A DNA stretch of 64,000 bases from contig OW121848.1 of NCBI GenBank assembly GCA_933228895.1, positions 87,377,470 through 87,441,469 on the forward strand, given 5' to 3'. Shown here piece by piece: positions 11,931 through 23,200 of the stretch. The notes under the pieces were generated by a model, which saw only the letters and a program-made list of their open reading frames with translations, made no database searches and was not told the origin of the DNA. The position numbers and the translations under genes were made by a program. The stretch is from Platycnemis pennipes. Its lineage: Eukaryota > Arthropoda > Insecta > Odonata > Platycnemididae. Position 1 is the first letter of the stretch. Every line of letters starts with the position of its first letter.

Positions 11931-12060
11931 TTGGAAAGCATTGGTTTAGGGTTTTTGAAAGCGGGAGGGCTCAAGGTAGGATTTAACGGATCGGAAAGAA
12001 AGAAGGGGGATCGGAAAGTGGAAGGGTATTAGGTGGAGAGGGAGCCGGAAGAGAAAAATA

Positions 12061-12685
12061 AATACTATGTACGTATGGGTTTCCTCGGTGTCCGATAAGC
12101 TTCGAATAAAATCAAAGGCATCCCCGCTTTGGTGTGTACTGCGAGGTTTTCATAATTTTAGTTCGACGTAAATGTTTCACCCCCCCCCCCCCCCCCACAT
12201 TCGGATTGGATTAAAAGCTTTCCGTGCCAGTCGTCATAGCATCAATCAAAAGCGTCTCTTTTTTGTTGTCCATAGTTTCTCAAATCCGCACGGCAGAGAT
12301 GAGATAGACGTGGACTTTCTGCGAGAGTGGGTATTTAATCATATTTATTAGACGGCGATGTCAGGTCTCGGGGATCCTAGTCTATTGGTAAAATTTTTCC
12401 ATGGGTATCTCAATGCCCTTCAATTAATTGTTCGTGCAGGCTTTCTTGGTTGTGATTCATTTCTGTCCTAATGAAAGAGCGTTTTAATTCAATCCCCACA
12501 GTAAGATTTTTTATTCCCCTATTGTAGCTTAGTGTTTGCAGTGTATCCCCTCACAATAGGCTTCTCGTGAAAAATGATTAAGTAAAACCCGCAAAGTGTA
12601 AATAAAATACTTCACATTCCGTATAGTACTGTAATTAGGTATTAAGGTGATCAGACTGCCGAGATCTTAAGCTTAATCATATTTC
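12061..12685. other. AT-rich sequence with a C-run, no gene
   Basis: Unique AT-rich sequence interrupted by a C17 homopolymer at 12180-12196. No coding or RNA signal is seen. Confidence 0.5.
12180..12196 (+). repeat. C17 homopolymer
   Basis: Seventeen consecutive C residues. The length is likely polymorphic and prone to sequencing error. Confidence 0.9.
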
Positions 12686-12704
12686 TTAGGCTAATAAGGC
12701 ATCT

Positions 12705-12772
12705 ACTCTTGAGGCGGAATTCAAACACACGACTCTTGTGTACTTTACTGACTTGGCTAGTGTAGCTGGCTT
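12705..12772 (-). mobile_element. Possible tRNA-like SINE head (weak)
   Basis: On the minus strand, TAGCCAAGTCAGTAA resembles a polymerase III A box and is followed about 25 bases later by GTGTTTGAATTCC, resembling a B box. The order and spacing are tRNA-like. There is no cloverleaf that closes well, no visible core or tail shared with the other SINE copies, and no target-site duplication. It may be an old SINE fragment or chance. Confidence 0.25.
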
Positions 12773-13860
12773 AATTTCACACACATTATTATTAACAGTG
12801 TGCCCAGATCTCTTGAAAGAAGAGGAGATGAGTGTAAGGACATAGTGCCCACTCTGCTCACTGAGTTGTGAGAAAATGAAGATGCTCCGGCCTCGCACTC
12901 GACGTTTTGTTATGCTTGCTCTACCCAGAAATAATGGTATCCTGCGGCGTAGACAGGAGAATTACTCCCACCGTGTGCTGTGAAGAACACGTGTTTTCCG
13001 TGGCCTCCGTTCCAGTTGCAGTGTTGCGCGGAGGTAGCCTTCCGTTGAAACACGTCGGCGAATGACACGAGATGAACGGGAGCATGCGGAGGCAGTGAAC
13101 AGGCTCGAGAGGGAGGAGCCCTGGCTTATCACCGGATGGGCGAATTGCAAACATCCGCTCGCTCCTTGCACTAGTTCCACCTCCAAACGCTCATCATCTT
13201 TTCATCTTAAGCTCTGATAGCTACAATTTCATCAATTTGTGTTCGCAGTCTTGGCTCTTCAGGTATTGGCTCCAAAATGAGTCTACCCTTTTTGAACCAC
13301 TAGTTTCGAGCATACATTGCAGTATCACTGTGGTGTCAAATATCTGGTTTCGTTAATGTAGAAATTATGTGGAGTTCATTATGTTTCAGCGCGAGGTTTT
13401 ATAATAATTCATGGATCGGCGTGCTTAGGATCATCTTACTTTACTCACAGTTAGCTCGAGTCTTTAGGGGATCCAAATTGCCAAACTACTGCTGTTGTGT
13501 TATTAATACAACGTGACGTATGTTCGTATCTGCGGAACATGTCGTCGTCATTCTTTGCCGGAGTTCCTTACATCTTCCAGCATGTTTACGAAGTCTTTGC
13601 CTGGCAACGGGTTCCTTGAGTTAACGTGATGAATTATGGGATTGCAAAATTAATGGAGGGTGGTTACTGCTTGTGACCGTATTTATTTTTATTCCCGTGG
13701 CTGGTGGGTATTGCGATAAATAAAGGAGACTTGAAATCGTTCCTTTGTAAACCCCGGGGCTGCCGGCACTCATTAGGAAAGCCATAGGGCGGACTATTTT
13801 CGCTTAAAAGAACCCTCCCTTGTGTCGTCGCCTCTTCCTCACGCACCGTGGGAGAGCGGG
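12773..13860. other. Mixed sequence, no gene
   Basis: Ordinary composition with short open frames only. I see no repeat, RNA or transposon signal. Confidence 0.45.
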
Positions 13861-14534
13861 TACGTGTTTTCCGCGCGGATTAATCGACGACTCCCTGCTT
13901 GTTTGTAGGTACAAGTAATTTCGAGTGGGGGGTAGAAGTACCTACGCGGTTGGCGGCACCAGCTCGGTACCACGGAAGCGAGGGAGATCGAGAGATAGCG
14001 GAGGGGAGACTAAAGATGCTCTTTATGTCGGAAGAATAATGTCTGCATTGGCGTGGTGCTGCCACCCGATCTCCCTCCTCCCCCCGTCCCTTTCTATCCC
14101 GCCCCTCTCCTCCCCCTGCTTCCTTCCCCACCTCTCCTACTCTCCCCCTCTCTTTCTCTCTGTAAGTGAAGGGTTGAAATGAGAGCGGGTAGGTAGGGTT
14201 GGCTAATGAGACTAGCCCCTGCCCCCGTCTCGTTTATCTAACTGGTAGATTTCTCTCTCTCTCTCTGCTTTAAACCTCGCGTCATCCCACTCCCACACCG
14301 CTTCCGCCTTCTTTAATTTGATCATCAACCCCCTCGCCCCCTCCTCTGCGCTACCTCCACTCTTTTTTTTTAACCTTTCGGGCCTCACCTCTTTTACCTC
14401 TTCCTCTATGCCCCACCCACTTTACCATCCGATGCCCCTCTCCGAGATGTATTGCTTGCTGCTTCTTTAACCTTTCTCTCTTTCGGCAGTCGACTCCCGT
14501 TTCCAACGGAGAAAGATCCAAGAGTGGTTGTTTC
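13861..14534 (+). repeat. Pyrimidine-rich low-complexity region
   Basis: C/T-rich runs dominate the + strand at about 14060-14160 and 14220-14440, with CTCTCT stretches. It leads into the (CT)n microsatellite. Confidence 0.5.
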
Positions 14535-14535
14535 G

Positions 14536-14592
<57 letters not shown>

Positions 14593-14598
14593 TCTCTC
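14535..14598 (+). repeat. (CT)n dinucleotide microsatellite
   Basis: About 60 bases of nearly pure CT repeats, with one interruption (CAC) near 14586. It is the longest dinucleotide array in the window. Long homopurine-homopyrimidine mirror tracts of this kind can adopt triplex (H-DNA) structure. Confidence 0.92.
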
Positions 14599-15130
14599 CG
14601 CGAAGCATGGTGCCAATTCGTGACTCAGAATTAGCAAATAGGAGTCTCAGTCTGTTGCTTGGGTTCTTGTATCCTTGGCGGAAAGCCTCGTCTGGCTATA
14701 TGAATGGAACAGATTGGTTTTAAGTGGTACATGTGGAGGAGGTGGTTGGTTCTTATATCTTTTTTACACTTCACCGAGCGACGGGTGGAGATCTCGTACG
14801 AGGAGGTGGAGAGTCTGGAAGCCGGAGTATCATAGGCTCCGTTTAATGGGGGAGGGGTCTGGATATAGGATGAAGGGGGGATTTAATAGAGAGTAATGCT
14901 TATTGGGAATGAGCAGTGCAAGTTCTGGAGGGAGGGTTAAAAAAACCTCTCATTCTTTTATGTGAGCACACTCCTCTCTTCGAGTCTTGTGCCCTGCTGG
15001 CTTTCATTGATCCACAGCATGAGCCTTCTGCTTGGATGGTCAATTTCTCCTCACGAGGACACTTGAGGCCTTGCTGTAATTCTTTCTCTTCCTGTCTTTC
15101 CTCCCCCACTTCCCTCCTTATTTGAATGTC
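14599..15130. other. Mixed sequence after the microsatellite, no gene
   Basis: Partly G/A-rich (14800-14890) then ordinary sequence with a CT-rich end (15070-15120). Two antiparallel frames of about 69 codons overlap at 14900-15125 and are shadows of each other. Confidence 0.45.
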
Positions 15131-16341
15131 CTCTTTGGTTTTGTGACGTGATTATTTTATGTCTTAAACCTACTTGTTGCATTACTTCGGATTGGAAATT
15201 AGAACTTACTTGAGTATCCTAGAAATGTTGTCGGAGCTCTATTTGGGAGGTGTCGCACTTATTGAGAAAATTTAGTGCTAAGTCTCCACCAAGTCTCAAC
15301 CGCTATATGGCGAAACGCTTACATTCGTTTTACGATTTCCAATTTCAATGCTCATGTGCCGAGGTTATTATATTTAGATAGTTCTCGTTAAAAATCTATT
15401 AAAAGAATAATCGAGAGTAAGAAGGACCGAGAAGAAGCTAGTCATGTGACCTAAGTTGCTCATATCCTGCCTTAGTTGCCTTAAATCTATTTTCGTGAGG
15501 TGATGATTTGGACCAGTTATTTGTAAAACCTAAGTTTGTCATCTGATTTTTCCGATTTAACTATGCTCCTCCAGCGATTTATTCCTAATCATCCCGCAAC
15601 AGTTTTCTTGCCTTCATACCATTGCCTGAGTTTAAGAATTAAAGCAAAAAAATCCGACTTTATACGAACTAATTTCATTCATTATTACATTGGAGCGTTG
15701 AGCCTAGAAATAGTGACGGAGTAGTGGTGAAGAAAGATCTGGTACTTTCCCAGCGTATATGAAGAATTAAGCTGAATAGGTCAGGAGACGATTTTGCTCC
15801 TAGTAGCGGTCTAAATTGCTCTTAACCACCCAAAAGCGCATATTTTACTGCGTTTATTCCTAGCTCATTCCTACGCATTCGTAGCATATTCTCTTGTCAT
15901 TCAGTTATTTTGGAGTGCGTGATATTCTTGTGACGCAATACTTTTTTCGTATTAATATATTTATGCCTAACTAATGAAATATTTTTGATGCTATTTCAAA
16001 TGGAGTCTGTTCTTTAGACCCCTCACTGAGCAATGTTCAACGAGAAACGTGGGAGTGAACGAGCGTAGCGTGTTGATATGGCAAAATTGAAAAGATGTTA
16101 CACTCGATAAAAGCAAGATTTCCGTAAATTTCAGTGGTGCACGGGAGTTTCGTTTGCATTTCAAGTAACTATGCCGAGGAAATAGGGAACTAGGTATTTA
16201 CATTGCTATTTGGTGATTTTTTTTGTTGATGGCGATGTGGCGTTGTTATTCTTTTATGGGCCTTCTATCCTACCCAATCTAGGAAATAATTTAGATTTTA
16301 AATCATTGCATCATTTAGATTTTCTGCTCTATCTTGGTTGA
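15131..16341. other. AT-rich sequence, nothing recognised
   Basis: AT-rich DNA without sizeable open frames or repeats. Confidence 0.5.
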
Positions 16342-16692
16342 AAATGTACTCCAAATGCTGATCTATTTGGAGGAAAATATGCTGAAGCGGAAGGAGTGCT
16401 TAAAAACTGGAGGCAACTATTTAAAACAACACTCGACAAGGGTACTAAGAGAGAGGTGCAAGGTTGTGGTAAAGATTTTGATATTGAGTGAGACCATGAG
16501 CATAGATTGAAAGTGTTTCAAGAAAGAGACTGGAGAAGAATGAATCATTTACGAAAATATGTAATGCAACTAGATGATCGAGATTTCAAAGAGAGAAAGG
16601 TTGTTACTGTGGGAATACAATATTGGTGGAGAGCAGAAAGTAATGATGTCTTAAATGCTGTAGTACAAGAGAGAATCCAGTGTAACAGTTGA
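16342..16692 (+). pseudogene. Possible decayed reading frame, unknown origin
   Basis: One + strand frame stays open for 49 codons (16342-16488), meets a single TGA (16489-16491), then continues for 66 codons to a TGA at 16690-16692. The product is charged and hydrophilic with a normal amino-acid mix (for example VLKNWRQLFK before the stop and FQERDWRRMNHLRKYVMQLD after it). It is not the Ser/Pro- or Arg/Gly-rich product that CT islands give. The DNA is purine-rich on this strand, unlike its surroundings. I recognise no family. It could be a transposon or gene relic with one nonsense mutation, or chance. Confidence 0.25.
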
Positions 16693-17160
16693 GGGGCAGA
16701 TGAATAGACTAGGTGGGTGGGATGAAAAAGGGTAGAGTTTTAAGGGAAATATGTAGATTTTTATGGGAAAATGGAGTGCAAAGGAACATTTTTCCACCGT
16801 TCAAAACATAGCTCGATGAGATTTCCATTAAAAATCTGATCACTAAAATTCTAATTTCCCAGGGATGTAACAAATTACTATGATCGCAGATGTGCTGTTA
16901 TATTGCCTGTAATCGATCCCTCTCAGATACTTGAATCACTACCTGATTCAACATTTCTAGCTCACAAATGTAGTCGTCATACTCATGGTGAAAGCGAACT
17001 TAATGTGGATTTCGGAAGGAGGGTGTCAATACGTTATGTACGTTTATTTTAGCTTCCTTCCGCTCGTGAGCTTCTTCCATTTAATATCCTTACCTTGTAT
17101 TACCGAGTCAAATTAAGTTTTATCGAGAGAAATTTAGTTAACATCAACGGTGGAAGAAGA
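16693..17160. other. AT-rich sequence, nothing recognised
   Basis: AT-rich DNA without a gene, repeat or structural feature that I can support. Confidence 0.45.
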
Positions 17161-18240
17161 TATTAATGAAGCCAAGAACATTTCCTCATAAGGAAAACAA
17201 CGAACGACCTTTTTCCCTTGCGGGCGGAAATATTTCAAAGCTTTTCATTTTCATCGTTCTTCCTTTGCAAGGTTTCCCGCATACTTTTTTCCATGAATGC
17301 CGTGCGGTGGAGGCGAAGACCACCCACCTCCTTCCGATCTTCGGAATCCTCCTTCCCGCGTTGCGTAACTGTAATTCCCTTCCGATTTCTTCTTGATTTG
17401 GCTCAATTCCGAATATCCATGCATTCGTTTACCGTCGGATGATATAATCCCATCGCCTCCCCTCTCCGTATAGGAATCAGGGGGTCTTCCTTTAAGGGGT
17501 CACGTAGGGTTATAAAGCCGTAAGGACGGGGGGACTGACTGTCCGCAGGATGGACGGCGACAAAGAGGGTCCGAGGAAAGAAGCGGAAGCTTTTTGCGCA
17601 TAATATTCCTTTCCAGTTTTTTTGCTTTCTTTGTCCTCTGCCGCGTGCCCTGGAGGCGAGGGGAGTTGGGATAAAGGACAGAGCGGGGGAGGTAAACGGG
17701 GTAGGGGTGCGGAATTGTGTGAAAGTGAGACAAAGGACTCTTCCATATCCAAACCGTCGCCCTCACTCTCCACCTACCCACCCGTCCCCTCTACGTCGTC
17801 ACAATTTACGCAATAAGGCCGACTGTAATTGAGACACACGACCCACCAGGTGTCTTTATCCCTCCCGTGCCCCCCCCCCTCACTCTCTTTCTCCCTCTCT
17901 CCCTCCCTCCCAGTTTTCTACCTCCACCCCTTTCATGCTCTCATCCTTTCCTGCTCCACTCCAGTCCATTCTCTCCTAGCGATTCCTCCCCCTATCTAAT
18001 TCTCCCACTTCCCCTTCTCCTCTGCCGCCCCTTGTTTTCATTCGTTTCATTTTACCTTACGGTGAAACGCACTTTGCCGGGCGTCGGATCTCTCAAGTTT
18101 CTCGTTTCTTTTTCCCGTTTTACCCGATTGTCCCCATCTCCCCGCGGTTGTTGCTATTTCCTTTTTACTTGCCCACGACTTCTTTGCCCTCTTTTACTTC
18201 CAACCTCATTTATGTTATCTCCTTGAGTTCCGTTACATCC
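17161..18240. other. CT-rich region with C-runs
   Basis: CpG-containing mixed sequence to about 17860, then strongly pyrimidine-rich on the + strand (17868-18040 is almost all C and T). The 119-codon frame at 17867-18226 is Pro/Ser/Leu-rich and follows from that bias. Confidence 0.5.
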
Positions 18241-19020
18241 ATTTCACTCTTGGTGTCTGCAAGATTTTGCTAAGTTTTCTCTCATTCCTTGTGGGCCTGC
18301 GGCGTGTAAATAAAGTTAACTTCGTGTGGTAGTGGACCAGCCTCGTCAGCATCTCTACCTCTGTTGTAGAATCCTATATCTGATAGCCTTTCGTAATTTC
18401 AATGGGGTTGGCTACACGCCGTGGAAATCCTGTGTAAATTTCTTTTAGATTCACAGGAACAGATAGATGAATTCACCCGAATAGTTGTAGATATTTTCTC
18501 TTTTCCGAACCAAACTGGTGTACCCTATTTTTAATTTTATATTCCATCCCTCACGATGCTTACTTTACCATAACTTTTATATTTGTGAACAGAATTGATC
18601 CATATTAAGCATGAAACTTTTCACTATCTTATATTTCTTTACACGCATAATATTTATGAATCTTGATCGTAATGTGTTTTACATTTATTTCTGCTTAACA
18701 CATTATGTAATTGAAGGTCATTTCCGCGGTGTCATGATATAACAAATTCATTTTCTTGAGTTTGTAGGATTACAGCAAGTTGGGCTCAAGTTCAGTGACT
18801 CATTTTAAAAGACTCCTTTTTTAGTATTAAATAAAAATGATTAAGATCGGTATTCTTTTGATTAAAATATTGCGTTGAATTATTTTATATCCAGTACCCA
18901 TAAACGTGTTGGGTGATTTTTCATCCTGCTTTTTTAAGTCTTAATGGCATTCTACTTCAGACATTAAAATTCATGCATAATTTTTCTCGTATTTTTTATC
19001 ACTTTATCTCTCTGTACGTC
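18241..19020. other. AT-rich sequence, nothing recognised
   Basis: AT-rich unique DNA, with no open frame of note and no repeat. Confidence 0.5.
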
Positions 19021-19456
19021 CTAGTTTGCCTATCTGTTTAGGCACCCTCCTATTCCTCATCGAGGCATTACCCACTTCACTTCCCTCGACCTACGCCGCC
19101 TTTTTGGCTGAAAACAAAGAGGGATATATATGCAGCAATATATGTGGAAAGGATTGGTCGGTTTGTTCTGGGAATTCCTCTCCCTGTACCCCTGTTCCCC
19201 TTCTTTCTCTCTTCATCCCTCTCCTTGGCGCCGCTGAAAAAAAGAAGTCTCCTCGTATTTGAAATATTGCGCCAAGTTTTTCCATGGAAAACTTCACTCG
19301 AGAGAAAAAATGCTGGTTGGAATGGGAGTGGCAATCGGGTAGGGTTTGCTCGCTGGAGTTGGAGAAGGGAGTGTGATGCTGGAATATAGGCGACTTCCAC
19401 GAGAATCCGGGATGGGGAGAAAGACTCGGAGAAACGGTGGAGATTGTTCTGAGTCA

Positions 19457-19479
19457 GGGGGGTTATTTTGTAATCTCAC
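19457..19479 (+). repeat. 23-bp inverted repeat, left arm
   Basis: The sequence starts GGGGGGTTATTTTG and ends AATCTCAC. It matches the reverse complement of 20187-20209 at all 23 positions, about 700 bp away. The pair may be terminal repeats of a DNA transposon or two oppositely oriented copies of a short repeat. The flanks show no target-site duplication. Confidence 0.85.
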
Positions 19480-20186
19480 CTTTTTAATGACTCTTTGCGG
19501 GAAGGCGGGAGATCCGTTTCGCTCTCTTAATGATCGGCTCACGAACGGATCGTGAATTGTCGAAGCTTCTGTCGTTGAATAAATAAACGAGTGCCTGGCA
19601 ACGGCGACCGCTTTCTTCAAAAATGGAGGAATACGGTGAAGGTGAGTGAAAAATTGTTTGTCCATATCATTTTAATTATTCGGATGGCCTGTCAAGATAA
19701 TTCATGTCCGATAATTTCCTTTATACCAATATTGGAAATTGCATTTGTTTCTCGCTACATTTTACGTTAATAGTGTATCATCATTTTTCATTTTCTCAAT
19801 ACTGTTTCATTCATGAAATCATTTGTTGTTAATAAGCAATTCGTGATTTAAGAAAGTTTAAGTTCTTCACGTTGTGCAAATTCCAAAAATACAATTTAAA
19901 ATCGATTGTATCTTTCTCGTTCTTGCCTTTTTTCCAACTCAAACTTCAAGTGGAAACGATGGTGGCTCCATGCCACGTTATTTATGTAGATGAGACGGGA
20001 ACTAATGTCAGGCGGAGATAATGAAACGGATCAAGAGTCGAAAGATACGGATCAGAGCGGATGAATCGTCTGAAAGACCAGCACATGACCGGCAGTTCAC
20101 CGCTTGAGATCCGTAGATGGTCACGCCGCCTGGGTGGCGGAGTTTAACTACGAAAAAGTGACATTGTATGACGTATTCTCACTAAA
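19480..20186. other. Interval between 23-bp inverted repeats
   Basis: About 700 bp lie between the repeat arms. They contain no sizeable open frame, so if this is a transposon it is non-autonomous. Just inside the arms the sequences TTTTTAATGA (left) and, read inward, TTTAGTGA (right) are weakly alike, which hints that the inverted similarity once extended further. Confidence 0.3.
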
Positions 20187-20209
20187 GTGAGATTACAAAA
20201 TAACCCCCC
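20187..20209 (-). repeat. 23-bp inverted repeat, right arm
   Basis: Reverse complement of 19457-19479 with no mismatch. Beyond the C run the + strand continues AGGTTTCCTG, while the left arm is preceded by CTGAGTCA. The flanks differ, so insertion boundaries cannot be fixed. Confidence 0.85.
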
Positions 20210-23200
20210 AGGTTTCCTGACGAAAACATTTGTGTCGTGAAGTGCACATTGTTGTGAGCCTGACTATCGAGTCGAAGCCCTCGGGTGTTGAATTGACCCT
20301 TGGCTGATATCTGTCCAAATTGTGAGTTTTGTCTTGCTTTGACTTGGCTCCTTCGAGGAGGTGTCATTGCCTTTTTAAAACGTACTGAAGCTCGGAAGAT
20401 TTTTCGAAATCACTCTAATAAGTTGTAGTGGGCCGTCTCATTTGAGCTCATGTAATTGATGCCATCTTGTTATGCTAGAATATTTGACGTCAAAATAATA
20501 CTCGTCAAAATGTATAGTTAGTTCCCACGCGCCCTAAATAATAAGTATATTTTACTATGAAAACGATTGTTGAATTAGATTGATGAGATATCTCGTATAA
20601 TATTGAAGTACGATTTGTTTTGACAATTTTTTATCCTGGGTAGATAATCGCGTTTTATGTATTTCAACTTGCCCTTTTTCCTTCATTTGGAAATATATGT
20701 CCGTTGGTACACTTCCTTGACCTCTATAAACAAGCGAAACTATCTCATGGTCCGCGTTACTAAATTTAAAATTTTCGTTATAATTTATTGCGCTCATATT
20801 TCGCCTGTCGGTCTTCAAAAAAACGTCTCCACGATTAAAGTGGAGGCTGATAAAAAATGTGTGTATATATTCATGAATTGGGCCTCCAGGGTCAGGCGAG
20901 GAAGTTAGTTGGTGAGGGTCGATAAGATGGGAAGATGGAATTTGCCCAAGGTGCTGAAATTATGAAAAGGAAGGTTTCTTGGCTGACAAGCGGGATATAT
21001 GGGAAGGAGGACGACTCTACGTAAGTCCCCAAACTCTCTCACCTCCTCTCTCAACCTTCTTCCCTCACCTCTTCGTGATTAGCTTGTCGCGGCCACCGAT
21101 GCCGTGACCCTAATATCAACGTTTCCATCGTGCATACCTCAAAATTCCTGAGGGACATTCCGTCCTCCTCAATGTCGTAACGTTTTCGCTCTGTCCAGGC
21201 GTGTAATCTAGCTTCGTGACTTATGCAAACATGCATCAGAAGGTATATTCGTTTTATCTTTCCTGGTGAATGACGCGAAGTTGTGGTTCACTGAGTTTTC
21301 CTTCCCTTTCATGCAACGTTTTGTCCTAAATATCTGATTAATTATCCAATGCGAAAAACATTTAATCATGAATAATTTGAAGTCATGAGTTCTCTATCGA
21401 TCGTTTTGCCAAAGTCGTGATGTCAGACTTAACAGATCCTACGTTAAGCGAGATAAAATCTATTCAAAGTGCTACTAAGCTTTGGTTGCGTGTGAAATTT
21501 TCCGAGTGACTGACATGTTCCTTCGCATCATCGAGTGCTCTGTATTGAGCGCGTTTCTTAAAATCGTCATCCTTTGACTAAAGTGTTCCCAGATGTATGA
21601 GTTTATATATTAGTAGCCCGGTGAAATCTGAATCTTTTAATATCGGTAGTAAACCATCAGTCCATTTTAACTCATAAGAACCGCAGTTATTGGCGATACT
21701 GTTTAATTCCCCCGATGAAATTATCTGGTCAGTTGACCTTCAGTGTGAACATTATCTATGTAAAGCTATAATAGTGGAAAAGAATGTTAGTTATTAGAGT
21801 TATCCGGCCATTAACCACTTGTGTAGTCGTAAGAATGACGAGGTAAAGGTCTGCTTTCTTAAGAGCGAGAGCGGTACCTACTCCTTAATGCCTAAAGTTG
21901 GTTTTCATTGTCATGTAGTTTAAATGTCGGAAGCATAGGGGGCAATGCAGTTTACTGAAAACCTTTTAATTCTCAGTATCACTTCAGTGATCCTGAGAAT
22001 TGGTATCTCCATCCATGTATCGATTTCTTGGTAGGTATTTTTATAGATGTTTGAAACTTAATGAAAATATTACATGTGCTGTTCATTTACCCGTCTACAT
22101 TTCCACTTCCATATCTTTCCGCAACTCACCAATTGTCACATTTCTTAAAAATGATAACGGGTTTCCAAATAATAAGTACAAGCGACCTTTAGGGATCATA
22201 GCCTTGAGTGTTGTCTGTTGCTACGACAATGAAAGTTTTTAAATGCTGAAGTTCGGAAATATTTTTTATGTATAACGTTTCTACTTCAGCTTATAGTTTT
22301 ATCCTTGGGTTGTTTGTGTGTGTTCTCCTCTCCAATATCGTCATGTCGCCGATTTTTTTAGAATCTTGTCGCGTGGACGAGACCTTACATCGATATCATC
22401 TTTCTGACAAAAGTAAGGTGATTGCGTGTGCGGCCGTCTATCATGATAAGGAAAATTAAAAAAAAAGACATTTTAGCGGAATTCATTCGGTTGTATTTAA
22501 TTTTTATTTTGTGATTTTATCCGGCCACGTTATTAATATTCCTGTCCGGCGTATAAAATTGATTTGCATTTCGAACTCGCTGTTTCCACCTCTATTCCGC
22601 CAGCCAGCGACGCATGCGACCCAATCTACTTAACGGCTTACACCGAGACAAATTCCTCCAAGTCATGGACATCGTAAATATCGTCGCAGTAGCACTCTAG
22701 ATGCCTTGTGAAACCGATACTATATTTGAATTGAGCAGCATCATAGGGCCATTCACGACCTGCCGTCTATCGCGCACTCGAGATCATGCAGACTTCTATG
22801 TGCAAGCCTTGGCTCCTGCATAAACACAGTTTCTCCATACCGCGTACCCTCCTCTCCTTTGGCAGGCAGCCTCAGCAGTATTTTTTCCCTCGGTATCCCA
22901 CCCTGCGCAACTTCGCCATTCTATCTGGATGGTGTTGACTGGAGGCTTTAAAGGAGCGGGGTCCTCGCCTGGAGGCCAAGCTGACTTACGAACTTGCGGT
23001 ACATTTTCGTCTATGTCTTTGTGGGGGAAAGAGGCTGCATATCAAGTGAGTTAATGCTTACAGTATCTCGAGTAGTACTGGTTTTGGGGAGGGAAAACAC
23101 TGTAAAAATGTGTGGTAAGTGCGCGGAAGTAGGCGAGGCATTGGCACGTGCTCCATTCTGCTTTTTAGCATAAAGCGAAGGCCAGTTCTCCCTTCCCTGG

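Noticed and set aside
20555..20818. 87-codon minus-strand frame with protein-like composition
   Set aside because: Too short to stand alone, with no motif, no splice context and no second supporting frame.
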